Shown in pieces: positions 44,534 to 54,362 of a DNA stretch of 64,000 nt. Each line of letters begins with the position of its first letter. The first letter of the stretch is position 1. Below the pieces are notes generated by a model. It was not told the origin of the DNA, did no database searches, and saw only the letters and a list, made by a program, of their open reading frames with translations. Source of the DNA: Bradyrhizobium sp. 4 (GTDB lineage: Bacteria > Pseudomonadota > Alphaproteobacteria > Rhizobiales > Xanthobacteraceae); contig NZ_CP064686.1 in NCBI RefSeq assembly GCF_023100905.1, positions 6,324,001 to 6,388,000 of the forward strand, given 5' to 3'. Position numbers and translations under genes: made by a program.

Positions 44534-45381
44534 AGCTTCCCACCCTCCGCGAAGTTGGTACCGAAGCCAAGCTCCTGCTGATCGGCATCCCGGTCTTCAT
44601 CTGGACCATGATTCCGATCTACCACATGTTCCTCTTCGCGATCTCGCCGAAGGAGGACGCGTTCTCGGGCAAGCTGTGGCCGGATCATCCGACGCTGCAC
44701 AACTTCCACATCGTGTTCTACCAGGAGCACTATTTCCTGCGCGACTTCTGGATCCAGTTCTGGAACTCGACTGTGATCGCACTGGCCGCCGGCGCGCTGA
44801 CCTTGTTCATCGCGACCGCCGCCGCATTCTCGATCTCGCGGCTTAAGGTGCCGGGCGGCCGCTGGGTGATGAATCTCGCGCTGTTCACCTACTTCATCCC
44901 GGCGGCGTTCCTCGCCGTGCCGATGTACCGCACCATGGGCACTTACGGCCTGCTCAACAATCACTGGTCGCTGATCCTAGCCATGGTGACGATCGCCTCG
45001 CCTTATGCGATCTGGGTGCTGAAGCAGGCGTCCGACAAGCTGCCGGTCGAGCTCGACGAGGCCGCCGTGATGGACGGCGCGACCACGCTGCAGCTGTTCC
45101 GCCTGGTCTATGTGCCGCTGATGATGCCCTCGCTGGTCGCGATCGGCACCTATGCCGTGCTGCTGGCCTGGAACGAATATCTCTACGCGTTCCTGCTCTT
45201 GTCCAAGGACACCGACATCACACTGCCGGTCGCGCTCGGCAACTTCCTCGCCGCCGACGACTCGCCGTGGGAGCTGTTGATGACCACCGGCTTCATCTAC
45301 GCGCTGCCGCCGGCCGCGGTCTATTACGCCTTCAAGCGCTACATGGTGGGCGGGCTCACGGCAGGTGCGGTGAAGTCCTAA
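44530..45381 (+). CDS. ABC sugar-type permease (MalG-like)
   Basis: 283 residues from ATG 44530 (MKLPTLREVGTEAKLLL), six predicted helices, EAA loop ELDEAAVMDGATTLQLFRLV (about 177-196). The start overlaps the upstream stop, a coupled arrangement. Its stop codon overlaps the convergent membrane-protein stop at 45378-45381. No ATP-binding gene follows. Confidence 0.92.
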   Translation: MKLPTLREVGTEAKLLLIGIPVFIWTMIPIYHMFLFAISPKEDAFSGKLWPDHPTLHNFHIVFYQEHYFLRDFWIQFWNSTVIALAAGALTLFIATAAAFSISRLKVPGGRWVMNLALFTYFIPAAFLAVPMYRTMGTYGLLNNHWSLILAMVTIASPYAIWVLKQASDKLPVELDEAAVMDGATTLQLFRLVYVPLMMPSLVAIGTYAVLLAWNEYLYAFLLLSKDTDITLPVALGNFLAADDSPWELLMTTGFIYALPPAAVYYAFKRYMVGGLTAGAVKS

Positions 45382-45881
45382 ACATCGGCCGCGCTCTTGC
45401 GGCGATACGCGATCAGAAGCGCGATCGTCGAGCCGATGAAATAGCCCGCGGTCGCGCCCGAGATGGTGCGACCGACGATGACGGCCAGCGCACGATCGCC
45501 GGCATCGATCGCCGAGATCACGCCAACCGTATACTGCGAGGCGAAGACAATCAGGTTGCGGACCAGACCAATTGGACTGCCCGGCCGGATGATCTGCCCG
45601 GTCGCGCGATCCAGTTCGAAAGGGCGCGGCGTCCGCACGCCTAGCGGCAGCAGCGCGAGTGCGGCCAGAAACCATGCGACCAGCGGCCATGCGCTGTCCT
45701 GATGCCCGAAGCCGATCCGGGATATCCCCCAGACGATGAACACGACTGGCACGATCAGCGCACGCCAGATCGGCGTCGTGCGCGGCTGCATCGCCTGCAC
45801 ACCTTGCCAGATGAGATAGGCAAGCAGTGCGAAGACCCAGACCGGCGTATGCACTAGGACCTGATAGGCGAAAATCATCAT
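45378..45881 (-). CDS. Membrane protein, DUF6622-like
   Basis: 167 residues with about five hydrophobic segments (8-28, 42-57, 66-80, 108-124, 140-158). It resembles small membrane proteins I recall as DUF6622; the name is uncertain. It starts 11 bp after potI on the same strand, so it is the last gene of the pot-type operon, though its role there is unknown. Confidence 0.7.
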   Translation of the reverse strand: MMIFAYQVLVHTPVWVFALLAYLIWQGVQAMQPRTTPIWRALIVPVVFIVWGISRIGFGHQDSAWPLVAWFLAALALLPLGVRTPRPFELDRATGQIIRPGSPIGLVRNLIVFASQYTVGVISAIDAGDRALAVIVGRTISGATAGYFIGSTIALLIAYRRKSAADV

Positions 45882-45892
45882 CGCCTCCCCTC

Positions 45893-46705
45893 TCACAACG
45901 GCGCCGCGCTTTCGCCCTGCGAGCTCGACAATTTCGAAGCGAGCGAGGCGATCACGATGACGACCGCGATCAGGGCGATCACCAGCGTGCAGATCGCGTT
46001 GATCTCGGGCTTCACTCCCAGCCGCACCTCCGAATAGATCCGGATCGGCAGCGTCGCCGAGCCCGGGCCGGTGGTGAAGCTCGCGATCACGAGATCGTCC
46101 AGCGACAGCGTGAAGGCGAGCATCCAGCCCGCGACGATCGCGGGCGCGATCAGCGGCAGCGTCACGGCCACGAACGCGCGCACCGGATCGCAGCCGAGGT
46201 CCATCGCGGCCTCTTCCAAGGAGCGGTCGAGCGAGCCGAGGCGGGACTGCACGACGACGGCGACGAAGCACATCGTCAGCGTGGTATGGGCGATCGTGAC
46301 CGTCCAGAAGCCGCGCTCGGCGTTCAGCGCCACGAACAGCAGCAGCAGCGACAACCCGGTAATCACCTCCGGCATCACCAGCGGCGCATAGAGCATGCCG
46401 GAGAACAGGGTGCGGCCGCGGAATCGCTCGCCCCGCGACAGCGCCAATGCGGCGAGCGTGCCGATCAGGGTCGCAATGGTCGCCGACGAAACCGCGACGC
46501 GCAGGCTCATCCAGGCCGCCTCGATCATGGCACGGTCATTGAAGAACTCGTGATACCAGCGCAGCGACCAGCCGCCCCACACCGTCACCAGGCGCGAGGC
46601 GTTAAAGGAATAGACGACGAGGATCAGGATCGGCAGGTAGAGGAAGGCCAGACCCAGCGCGAGCGAGGCGACGTTGAAGCGGGACAGGCGGGAGACTTTG
46701 CGCAT
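45893..46705 (-). CDS. potI: Polyamine-type ABC permease (PotI-like)
   Basis: 270 residues from ATG 46705 (MRKVSRLSRFNVASLALG), six predicted helices, EAA loop SLEEAAMDLGCDPVRAFVAV. Resembles PotI/PotC: YLPILILVVYSFNASRLVTVWGG at the N-terminus. An in-frame start at 46750 lies inside potH and is rejected. Gap to potH is 4 bp. Confidence 0.9.
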   Translation of the reverse strand: MRKVSRLSRFNVASLALGLAFLYLPILILVVYSFNASRLVTVWGGWSLRWYHEFFNDRAMIEAAWMSLRVAVSSATIATLIGTLAALALSRGERFRGRTLFSGMLYAPLVMPEVITGLSLLLLFVALNAERGFWTVTIAHTTLTMCFVAVVVQSRLGSLDRSLEEAAMDLGCDPVRAFVAVTLPLIAPAIVAGWMLAFTLSLDDLVIASFTTGPGSATLPIRIYSEVRLGVKPEINAICTLVIALIAVVIVIASLASKLSSSQGESAAPL

Positions 46706-46709
46706 CGCC

Positions 46710-47624
46710 TCACCGCCCCTGTTCCAGCTGCCGCTTCTGCAGCCGTTCATATAGCAGCAGCGGCACCAGCAGCACCAGCAGCAGCACGATGGCCGCGGCG
46801 GAGGCGACCGGCCAATCCTTGTTGGTGAAGAATTCGAGCCACAGCGTCTGGCCGATCATCAGCGCATTGGAGCCGGCCAGGAGATCCGGAATGACGAACT
46901 CGCCGACGATGGGGATGAAGCACAGCAGCACGCCGGCGCCGACGCCGGGCAGCGACAGCGGGAAGGTGACCAGCCAGAACACCTGCCAGCGCGGCGCACC
47001 GAGATCGGAGGCGGCCTCCTCCAGCGCGGGCTCCATTTTGGCCAGCGTGGCGTAGAGCGGCAGGATCATGAACGGCAGGTAGGAATAGACGATACCGATA
47101 TACATCGCGCTGTCGGTGGAGAGCCACACCACCGGCTGACTGACCAGATGCAGCGCCAGCAGGATCTGGTTGAGCAGGCCGTCATGCTGGAGGATGTTGA
47201 TCCAGGCATAGATCCGGATCAGGAACGAGGTCCAGAACGGCACGATCACGAGCACCATCGCCACGGCTTGCCAGCGCGTCGGCAGCCGCGCCATGCCGTA
47301 GGCGATGGGATAACCGATCAGGAGCAACAGCGCGGTCGCGGTGACGGCGACGATGAGGCTACGCACATAGGCGAACACGTAGATGTCGTCGGAGACGAGC
47401 AGCCTGAAATTGTCGATCGACAACGCGGCAAAGGCGGTCTTCAGCGCCCCCCATCCCGCCATCAGGTCGAACACCGGCTCGTAAGGCGGCTGCGCGATCG
47501 CCGTCTGCGACAGGCTGATCTTCAGCACGAAGCCGAACGGCACCAGGAAGAACAGCACCATCCAGACATAGGGCGCGATCGCGGCAAGGCGAGCCGGTCG
47601 CGCGAAGATGCGGCGCGCGCTCAC
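46710..47624 (-). CDS. potH: Polyamine-type ABC permease (PotH-like)
   Basis: 304 residues, six predicted helices. Conserved PotH blocks are easy to see: FWTSFLIRIYAWINIL, YIGIVYSYLPFMILPLYATL, LEEAASDLGAPRWQVF (EAA loop), GEFVIPDLLAGSNALMIGQT, FFTNKDWPVASA. Partner of PotI for uptake of putrescine or a related compound. Overlaps potG by 4 bp. Confidence 0.92.
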   Translation of the reverse strand: MSARRIFARPARLAAIAPYVWMVLFFLVPFGFVLKISLSQTAIAQPPYEPVFDLMAGWGALKTAFAALSIDNFRLLVSDDIYVFAYVRSLIVAVTATALLLLIGYPIAYGMARLPTRWQAVAMVLVIVPFWTSFLIRIYAWINILQHDGLLNQILLALHLVSQPVVWLSTDSAMYIGIVYSYLPFMILPLYATLAKMEPALEEAASDLGAPRWQVFWLVTFPLSLPGVGAGVLLCFIPIVGEFVIPDLLAGSNALMIGQTLWLEFFTNKDWPVASAAAIVLLLVLLVPLLLYERLQKRQLEQGR

Positions 47625-48790
47625 GACGGCAGCACCACGCAGTCGTCGGGCGTGAACCAGGCGACGACAGGCTGGTTCAGGCTGTAGGCGTCGACGTCGA
47701 GGCGCGCGCTGTTGGCGACCGAAGCCTGCACCATCCCGCCGGCGTCGAGCTTCACCTTGTAGGTGGTGGTGCCGCCGAGATAGCAGATGTCGGCAATCAC
47801 GCCGTCGAGCTGGTTGATCGCCGTTTCATGACCGGCTTCCCTCACCGGACCACGGCGCGAGAGCTTGACCTTTTCGGGGCGGATCGCAACCGATAATCTG
47901 ACCTCGCCGAACGGCTCGCGCGGCTCCGCCACCACCAGCGGTCCCGCATCGCGCGTGCCTATCACCAGGCGATGACCGTCGCGCAATTTGGACTCGGCGT
48001 CGAACAGGTTGACGTCGCCGACAAACTCCGCGATCCAGCGCGAGCGTGGCGCCTCGTAGAGCTCGCGGGGACTCGCGACCTGCGCGAGCTTGCCGTCTCT
48101 CATCACGCCGATCCGGCTCGCCATTGTCATCGCCTCTTCCTGATCGTGGGTGACAATGATGAAGGTCATGCCGAGCCGACGCTGAAGCTCCATCAGCTCG
48201 CCCTGGGTGCTTTCGCGCAGCTTCTTGTCGAGAGCCGCGAGCGGCTCGTCGAGCAACAGCAATTGCGGCCGCCGCGCCAGCGCACGCGCCAACGCCACAC
48301 GTTGGCGCTGCCCCCCGGAGAGCTGGTCGGGCTTGCGCTTCTCGAGCCCGTCGAGCTTCACCAGAGCAACCATCTCCGCTACACGCATGGCAATGTCGGC
48401 GCGCGCCATGCCGGCGCGCTTCAGGCCGAAGGCGATGTTGTCGCGCACCGACAGATGCGGAAACAGCGCATAGTTCTGGAACATCATGTTGATCGGCCGC
48501 TCATGCGGCAGCGCCTGCGCGATGTCCTTGCCGCCGAGCAGGATGCGTCCTTGATCCGGCGCTTCGAAACCGGCCAGCATGCGCAGAAGCGTGGTCTTGC
48601 CGCAGCCGCTGGGGCCGAGCAGCGCAAAGAACTCGCCGGTCTTGATGTCGAGCGACACGCCGTCGACGGCCCGGAACGTCCCGAAGGTCTTGGCGACGCC
48701 CTCGATGCGCAGCAGCGGCTCGCTGGCCGCGAACTGCGTCTCTCCGACCGGATCCGCAGCGGTGTCTGTTCTCGGCAACTCGTCAGTCAT
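47621..48790 (-). CDS. potG: Polyamine-type ABC ATP-binding protein (PotG-like)
   Basis: 389 residues. Walker A GPSGCGKTT, Q-loop NYALFPHL, signature LSGGQRQRVALARAL, Walker B LLLLDEPLAALD, H-loop VTHDQEEA, then a C-terminal TOBE/OB domain with AIRPEKVKLSRRG. Supplies energy to PotHI. ATG 48790 (MTDELPRTD) follows GGCAGGGA and is preferred over 48808. No binding-protein gene (potF) is present in this operon. Confidence 0.93.
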   Translation of the reverse strand: MTDELPRTDTAADPVGETQFAASEPLLRIEGVAKTFGTFRAVDGVSLDIKTGEFFALLGPSGCGKTTLLRMLAGFEAPDQGRILLGGKDIAQALPHERPINMMFQNYALFPHLSVRDNIAFGLKRAGMARADIAMRVAEMVALVKLDGLEKRKPDQLSGGQRQRVALARALARRPQLLLLDEPLAALDKKLRESTQGELMELQRRLGMTFIIVTHDQEEAMTMASRIGVMRDGKLAQVASPRELYEAPRSRWIAEFVGDVNLFDAESKLRDGHRLVIGTRDAGPLVVAEPREPFGEVRLSVAIRPEKVKLSRRGPVREAGHETAINQLDGVIADICYLGGTTTYKVKLDAGGMVQASVANSARLDVDAYSLNQPVVAWFTPDDCVVLPS

Positions 48791-48865
48791 GGTCCCTGCC
48801 AACCTCAATCCCGCCGCACGCTAGCGGCCGATCGTCCCTCACTCAACCGGTTAGAGGCGGTTCGT

Positions 48866-50326
48866 TCACGTCGGATTCGCCATGAACACAGCCAGCGCAT
48901 CGCATCCCTCCGCCGACATTGTCAGGCCGAGCTTGGAGCGGCGCCACAGGATGTCCTCGGGAAAACGCGCCCATTCGTGGGCCATGAGATAGCGCACTTC
49001 GGCGCCCGTCAACTCGGGCCCGAAGGCCGGGCCGAGATCGTCGCGGGTCTTCGCCTCACCGAACACAGCCGGCAGCCGCGAGCCATAGGCCGCGACGAAG
49101 CGTTGGGCCTGCGTCTCCGAGAGAAAGCGCCAGCGGTCACGCGCAAGATCGACCTCGGTATCGAAACGATCCCAGGCGAAATCCCCGCCCGGCAGCGCAG
49201 CGCCTGCGGTCCAGGGCGGCGACATCGGATAGAACGACGTCAACTTCGTCACCGCGCGCTCCGCGCGGAGGCGCGAGGTGGTGACGTCGCCGCCGAACAT
49301 CGTGATCAGCGGCGCCTTGCGCCGCCGCGCGTGGAACAGCGTGGTGCCGTCACGCTGGCGCGCGGACGCAAGCGTCAGGTTGACGCCGGAGACCGCCCGC
49401 ACCACGTCGGTCGGGGCGACGCGCTCGCGGAAATAGCGACTGGCCGCCTCACAGAGATAGCCGACGTCGGCCCCCCGCATCGCGACGATCGCGGGATCGC
49501 CCGTGAAATCGTGCGTGACTGTGCCGATCAGCGTAAAGTCGCGATCGAGGGGACTCGCGAAGATCAGCCGGCCATCGCTGTTCTGGAAGACGTAGACGTT
49601 ATCGGAATCGAACAGCCGCGGGACGATGATCTGGCTCATCTGCATCGCCGCCATGGCGGGTTGCGGCTGCCGCAGCACGGTCTCGGCGACCATCGACGTC
49701 CATCCGCCGGTGGCGTTGGCCAGTGCCCGGGCCGTGATCGCGTGGCGATGGCCGCGGTCGACCACCGCGAGCCGCCATGTGTCGGTTCGATCGGCACGCA
49801 CACAGCGCGCTCCAGTTCGAATCACGGCGCCGCGCTCGGCCGCACCCAGTGCCGTGAGCACCACCAGTCGGGAATCGTCGACGACGCAATCCGAGTATTC
49901 GAAAGCCGTGCCGAATGGTCGTTTCAGCGCGTTGCCGACCGGATGATGCGTGATGTCGAGGGTCGCCGTTGCAGGCAGGCCGCTCCGGCTGGTGAGGCTG
50001 TCGTACAGGAGCAGGCCGAGGCGCAGCAGCCATGGCGGGCGCTCGTCGGAATGCGCCGGGATCACGAAGCGCATCGGCCGAACCAGATGCGGCGCGATCC
50101 GGAGCCAGGTCCGGCGCTCGGCGAGCGCCCGGCGCACCCGCCGGAAGCCGCGCCGTTCCAGCACCGAGAGATCGCCGTGGATCAGCCGCGGGGTTGCCGA
50201 GGACGCCGCGCCGCCCAGATCGCCCTGCTCCAACAGGATGACCCGCAGGCCGCGGCCGGCGGCATCGCGCGCGAGGCTGACACCGTTCAGGCCGCCGCCG
50301 ATGATCGCAAGGTCGTAATCCGCCAT
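48866..50326 (-). CDS. glpD: Glycerol-3-phosphate dehydrogenase (FAD), GlpD-like
   Basis: 486 residues. FAD site DLAIIGGGLNGVSLARDAAGRGLRV at the N-terminus, substrate region SSATPRLIHGDLSVLE, and C-terminal block with RYLMAHEWARFPEDILWRRSKLGL, all typical of aerobic GlpD. Oxidises glycerol-3-phosphate to dihydroxyacetone phosphate, passing electrons to quinone. It precedes the pot-type operon on the same strand (75 bp gap), an unusual neighbour; no glycerol uptake genes are in sight. Confidence 0.92.
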   Translation of the reverse strand: MADYDLAIIGGGLNGVSLARDAAGRGLRVILLEQGDLGGAASSATPRLIHGDLSVLERRGFRRVRRALAERRTWLRIAPHLVRPMRFVIPAHSDERPPWLLRLGLLLYDSLTSRSGLPATATLDITHHPVGNALKRPFGTAFEYSDCVVDDSRLVVLTALGAAERGAVIRTGARCVRADRTDTWRLAVVDRGHRHAITARALANATGGWTSMVAETVLRQPQPAMAAMQMSQIIVPRLFDSDNVYVFQNSDGRLIFASPLDRDFTLIGTVTHDFTGDPAIVAMRGADVGYLCEAASRYFRERVAPTDVVRAVSGVNLTLASARQRDGTTLFHARRRKAPLITMFGGDVTTSRLRAERAVTKLTSFYPMSPPWTAGAALPGGDFAWDRFDTEVDLARDRWRFLSETQAQRFVAAYGSRLPAVFGEAKTRDDLGPAFGPELTGAEVRYLMAHEWARFPEDILWRRSKLGLTMSAEGCDALAVFMANPT

Positions 50327-50365
50327 GAAACCGTCGAATGGGAGCGAACGAAGCGCCCACCATCA

Positions 50366-53053
50366 CTAGCCGGTCTTGAGCGCAAGCTCCATGACTTCGG
50401 CGCGACCGACGAGGCCGGCATATTTCCCGATCGGCAGGGGCTTGCCGAGCAGATAGCCCTGCACGCCGTCGCAGCCTTCTTCGGCGAGGAAGACGAGTTG
50501 TTCCAGCGTCTCGACGCCCTCGGCGACGATCGACATTTCCAGGCCATGGCCGAGATCGATCACCGCGCGCACGATCGCCGCCGATTGCGGGTTACGGCCG
50601 AGATTGATGATGAAGGCGCGGTCGATCTTGATCTTGTCGAACGGGAACGCCTGGAGATAGCTCAGCGACGAATAACCGCTGCCGAAATCGTCCATGGAGA
50701 TGCGCACGCCGAGCGCCTTGAGCCGGCGCAGCAGCGCAAGACCGCGATCGAAGTCCTCGATCAGCACGCCCTCGGTGATCTCAAGCTCTAACCGGCCGGG
50801 TGCGAGACCCGTCTCGATCAGAATGGAATGGACGAGCCCGACCACGTCGCCGTGCATGAACTGCGCCGGCGACAGGTTGACCGCGACCTGAAGCGGCGTC
50901 GGCCAGGAGGCGGCCTCGCGGCAGGCCTCGCGCAGGATCCACTCGCCCATCTCGACGATCAGGCCGCTTTCCTCCGCGATCGGAATGAATTCGGCCGGGG
51001 AAACCTGGCCGCGCACCGGGTGCTGCCAGCGCGCCAGCGCCTCAAAGCCGATGATCTCGCTCTCGGCGACGCTGTGGCCCGCAGTCCCCTGCGGCTGGAA
51101 GGCGAGCGAGAGCTCGCCATTCTTGATCGCCATCGAGAGGTCCTGGTGCAGGACGCGGCGATCGCGGATCTGCTGGTCCATCTCCGGCTGGAACAGGCTG
51201 ATCGTGCCGCGCGATTTCTGCTTGGCGCGGAACAGCGCCGCGCCGGCATTGGCGAGCAGCGAGGCGGCGTCGGCGCCGTTGTGCGGGAAGATCGACATGC
51301 CGGTGGTGACACCGGCGCGGACCGGGCGGCCGTCGATCTGGAATTCCTTGGCAACGGCATCACCGATCTGCTGCGCCAGCGCGAGGCCTGCCTCCGGCTG
51401 CTTGCCGTCGATGATCAGGCCGAACTCGTCGCCGGACAGGCGCGCCACCACGCCGCCGCGCGCGGAATCCTGGAGCCGCTGGGCCACCTCGACCAGGAGC
51501 TTGTCGCCGTGCGCATGGCCGAAGACGTCATTGACCTCCTTGAGGCCGTCGAGATCGACGCACAGAACCGCGAACTCCTCGCCGGTGCCCTCGCAGGCCT
51601 CGATCATCTGGGTCAACGCCTGCAGGAAAGCGGCACGATTCGGCAAATCGGTGAGACCGTCGTGATAGGCCATGTGCGCCATGCGCGACTCGGTCTGCCG
51701 GCGATCGGTGACGTCCTCGTGGGTCTTGATCAGATATTGGGGCTCGCCGGTGTCGCCCAGCACGGTGGCGCGGCGGGTGAGGAACAGCCGCAGCCCGTCC
51801 TTGGTGGAGATCGGGTGCTCTTCGGTGATCATCCCACGCTTCTTGATCGCGGCTTCGTCGCGCGCGATGATCAGCTTGGCTTCCTTGGGATTGAAGATGT
51901 CGGACGCGGTCAGGCCCGTGGCTTCCTCGCGCCTGCGGTTGAGGATCGTCTCCGCGCTGCGGTTGGCGAGCAGGTAGCGGCCGTCCTTGACCTGCTCGAC
52001 GATCAGGGCCACCGGGATGTTGTCGACCACGAGCTCCAGGAACTTCTTCGTGCTCTCCAGCTCCTTCGACAGCGAGCGGCGATCGGTGATGTCCTCGAAC
52101 ACGAGCATCAGGAATTCGGGCTTGTTGCTCTCGTTGCGGACCACGATCCGGATCGAGGCAACCATGCGCCGCTCACCGGCGCGGTCGACCTCGAATTCGT
52201 TGCGAAACTGGCCGTCCGGCGAATCGAGTGCCGCCCGGTCGGTCGCCTCGATGCTGTCCGCCGAGATGGGCGCAAACAGCTCGCGGGCGTTCTTGCCGAC
52301 GGCATGATCGCGTGAGAAACCCCAGAAGCGCTCATAGGCGCTATTGGCGAAAATGTAGCGACCATCCTCGATGTTCTTCGCCGCCACGCAGGCCGGTACG
52401 TGGTCCAGCAATGTTTCCAGGAACTGCTTGGTGGAGGCGAGCTGCCGGGACAGCCTGCGCTGCTCGCTGACGTCCAGATGGGTCGCCACCGAGCCGCCGT
52501 TGGGCAGCACGAAATACTTCACCAGGATGGCCCGCCCGTCCGGCAGTTCGGTTATCAGGCCGTTCGGGCTTGCCGCCTTCTCATAGAACTCGTCGTCGGA
52601 AGCGCCGCCGAGCACGCCACGCTGGCGCCGCAGCTCAAGGATGTCGTGGCCGGTCATTCCGGCCCAGATGTCCGACCGCATCAAGCCGTAGATATCGAGA
52701 TAGCGGTCGTTGCAGAAGATGATGCGCCGCTGCGCATCCGTCATCACCACGCCCTGGTTGAGGTTGTTCATGGCGGAGGAGACAAAGGCATTGCGCCGCA
52801 GCTGCAAACGCCTAGTCCGGCGCAGTGAGGAATGGATCCATAGCGCGATCGCGGCGAAGAACGAACAGATCACAATTCCCGCGATCAGGGCTTCCCAGAT
52901 CACGTTGGGATCGAGGTGGCCGAGGTAGCTCGGAGGGCTGAAGCTGTCGGAGAGGGCAAAGGCGCGCGCAGGCGCGACCGCTGCGGCCAGGCACACGACG
53001 GCCTGCATCGCAATCGGAAGCGCGCTGCCCGCGTGCCAGTTCTTCTCAGCCAT
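50366..53053 (-). CDS. PAS-PAS-PAS-GGDEF-EAL cyclic-di-GMP enzyme
   Basis: 895 residues: signal/anchor region (1-33) and membrane helix (about 52-73), three PAS-like sensors (about 90-200, 210-330, 335-455), GGDEF (about 460-615; active-site form RLSGDEF), EAL (about 640-885; FEALARW near 672 and DDFGSGYSSLSYL). Both catalytic domains look intact, the GGDEF with Ser for the first Gly. It may make or break cyclic-di-GMP depending on the sensed signal. Monocistronic, 38 bp after glpD's start on the opposite side. Confidence 0.9.
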   Translation of the reverse strand: MAEKNWHAGSALPIAMQAVVCLAAAVAPARAFALSDSFSPPSYLGHLDPNVIWEALIAGIVICSFFAAIALWIHSSLRRTRRLQLRRNAFVSSAMNNLNQGVVMTDAQRRIIFCNDRYLDIYGLMRSDIWAGMTGHDILELRRQRGVLGGASDDEFYEKAASPNGLITELPDGRAILVKYFVLPNGGSVATHLDVSEQRRLSRQLASTKQFLETLLDHVPACVAAKNIEDGRYIFANSAYERFWGFSRDHAVGKNARELFAPISADSIEATDRAALDSPDGQFRNEFEVDRAGERRMVASIRIVVRNESNKPEFLMLVFEDITDRRSLSKELESTKKFLELVVDNIPVALIVEQVKDGRYLLANRSAETILNRRREEATGLTASDIFNPKEAKLIIARDEAAIKKRGMITEEHPISTKDGLRLFLTRRATVLGDTGEPQYLIKTHEDVTDRRQTESRMAHMAYHDGLTDLPNRAAFLQALTQMIEACEGTGEEFAVLCVDLDGLKEVNDVFGHAHGDKLLVEVAQRLQDSARGGVVARLSGDEFGLIIDGKQPEAGLALAQQIGDAVAKEFQIDGRPVRAGVTTGMSIFPHNGADAASLLANAGAALFRAKQKSRGTISLFQPEMDQQIRDRRVLHQDLSMAIKNGELSLAFQPQGTAGHSVAESEIIGFEALARWQHPVRGQVSPAEFIPIAEESGLIVEMGEWILREACREAASWPTPLQVAVNLSPAQFMHGDVVGLVHSILIETGLAPGRLELEITEGVLIEDFDRGLALLRRLKALGVRISMDDFGSGYSSLSYLQAFPFDKIKIDRAFIINLGRNPQSAAIVRAVIDLGHGLEMSIVAEGVETLEQLVFLAEEGCDGVQGYLLGKPLPIGKYAGLVGRAEVMELALKTG

Positions 53054-53255
53054 CAGCCACCCGCGATTTCAACGTCGGATTGTCTGGCCTGGCGGGTTTG
53101 GATCGGGTAAACGCCTGTACGAGCAACGGAAAAATGTGGCATCAAATACGGCAATTGCCCTGACATGATAAATGCTTCCTTAACGGAAAACGCCCCCGCG
53201 CCGCCGTTCCCAGGCGTGAGGCCTTCGTCGCTTCGAGCGGACGTCCTGCACAACC

Positions 53256-54359
53256 ATGGATAGGGTGGACTGCGTCGTCATCGGAGCCGGCGTGATCGGG
53301 CTCGCGGTGGCTCGAAAGCTGGCGCAAGCCGGGCGCGAGGTGATCGTGCTCGAGCAAGCCGAGGCCATCGGCACCATCACCTCCTCGCGCAACAGCGAGG
53401 TGATTCATGCCGGCATCTACTACCGCGCCGGAAGTTGGATGGCGCGCATGTGCGTCGACGGCAAGCACGCGCTCTATCGTTACTGTTCCGAGCGCGGCAT
53501 CCCGCACAGGAATTGCGGCAAGCTGATCGTCGCGACCAATCCGAAAGAGACCGAGAAGCTGCAATCGATCAAGGCGCATGCCGAGGCCAACGGCGTGCTC
53601 GACATGCAGTTGCTCACGGGCGATGCGGCACGTGCGCTGGAGCCGGCGCTCGCCTGCGACGCCGCGCTGCTGTCGCCGTCGACCGGCATCATCGACAGCC
53701 ACGCCTACATGCTCTCGCTGCGCGGCGAAGCCGAGGACGCGGGCGCGGCCTTCGCGTTTCACACCCCGCTGATCCGTGCCAAGGCGACCGCCGGCGTCAT
53801 CGAGATCGAGGCGGGCGGCGAAGCGCCGATGACGCTGCAATGCAGCCTCCTCGTCAACGCCGCCGGGCTCTCGGCGACCCCCGTGGCGCGCAACATCGAG
53901 GGCATGCCGCTGGAACGGATCCCGACGGCCTACCTCGCCAAGGGAAACTACTTCAGCTGCAATGCCAGGGCACCGTTCTCGCGCCTGATCTATCCGGTGC
54001 CCGAGCCCGGTGGGCTAGGGGTGCATCTGACGCTGGACATGGCCGGGCAGGCACGTTTCGGCCCCGACGTCGAGTGGATCGAGACGATCGACTATGAGGT
54101 CGACCCGGCACGCGCCGAGCGCTTCTACCCGGCGATCCGCAAATACTGGCCGACGCTGCCTGACGGCGCGCTCATGCCGAGCTATTCGGGCATCCGCCCG
54201 AAGATCGTGCCGCCGGCGGTGGCCACGCAGGATTTCTTGATGCAGGGCCCGCGCGATCACGGCGTCGAAGGCCTGATCAATCTGTTCGGCATCGAGTCGC
54301 CCGGATTGACGTCATCGCTCGCGATCGCGGATCACGTCGCCGAGCTCGCGAACATCTAG
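53256..54359 (+). CDS. FAD-dependent oxidoreductase, L-2-hydroxyglutarate dehydrogenase-like
   Basis: 367 residues. FAD motif CVVIGAGVIGLAVARKLAQAG at the N-terminus, SSRNSEVIHAGIYYR (typical of LhgO/LhgD), and C-terminal LINLFGIESPGLTSSLAIADHV. Oxidises an L-2-hydroxyacid such as L-2-hydroxyglutarate, giving electrons to the quinone pool. Monocistronic. Divergent from the GGDEF/EAL gene across an empty 202-bp gap. Confidence 0.87.
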   Translation: MDRVDCVVIGAGVIGLAVARKLAQAGREVIVLEQAEAIGTITSSRNSEVIHAGIYYRAGSWMARMCVDGKHALYRYCSERGIPHRNCGKLIVATNPKETEKLQSIKAHAEANGVLDMQLLTGDAARALEPALACDAALLSPSTGIIDSHAYMLSLRGEAEDAGAAFAFHTPLIRAKATAGVIEIEAGGEAPMTLQCSLLVNAAGLSATPVARNIEGMPLERIPTAYLAKGNYFSCNARAPFSRLIYPVPEPGGLGVHLTLDMAGQARFGPDVEWIETIDYEVDPARAERFYPAIRKYWPTLPDGALMPSYSGIRPKIVPPAVATQDFLMQGPRDHGVEGLINLFGIESPGLTSSLAIADHVAELANI

Positions 54360-54362
54360 TGG

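Noticed and set aside
47972..50791. 939-codon open frame on the plus strand opposite potG and glpD
   Set aside because: It is antisense to two complete, well-matched genes and has the Arg/His/Gly-rich composition of GC-rich shadow frames.
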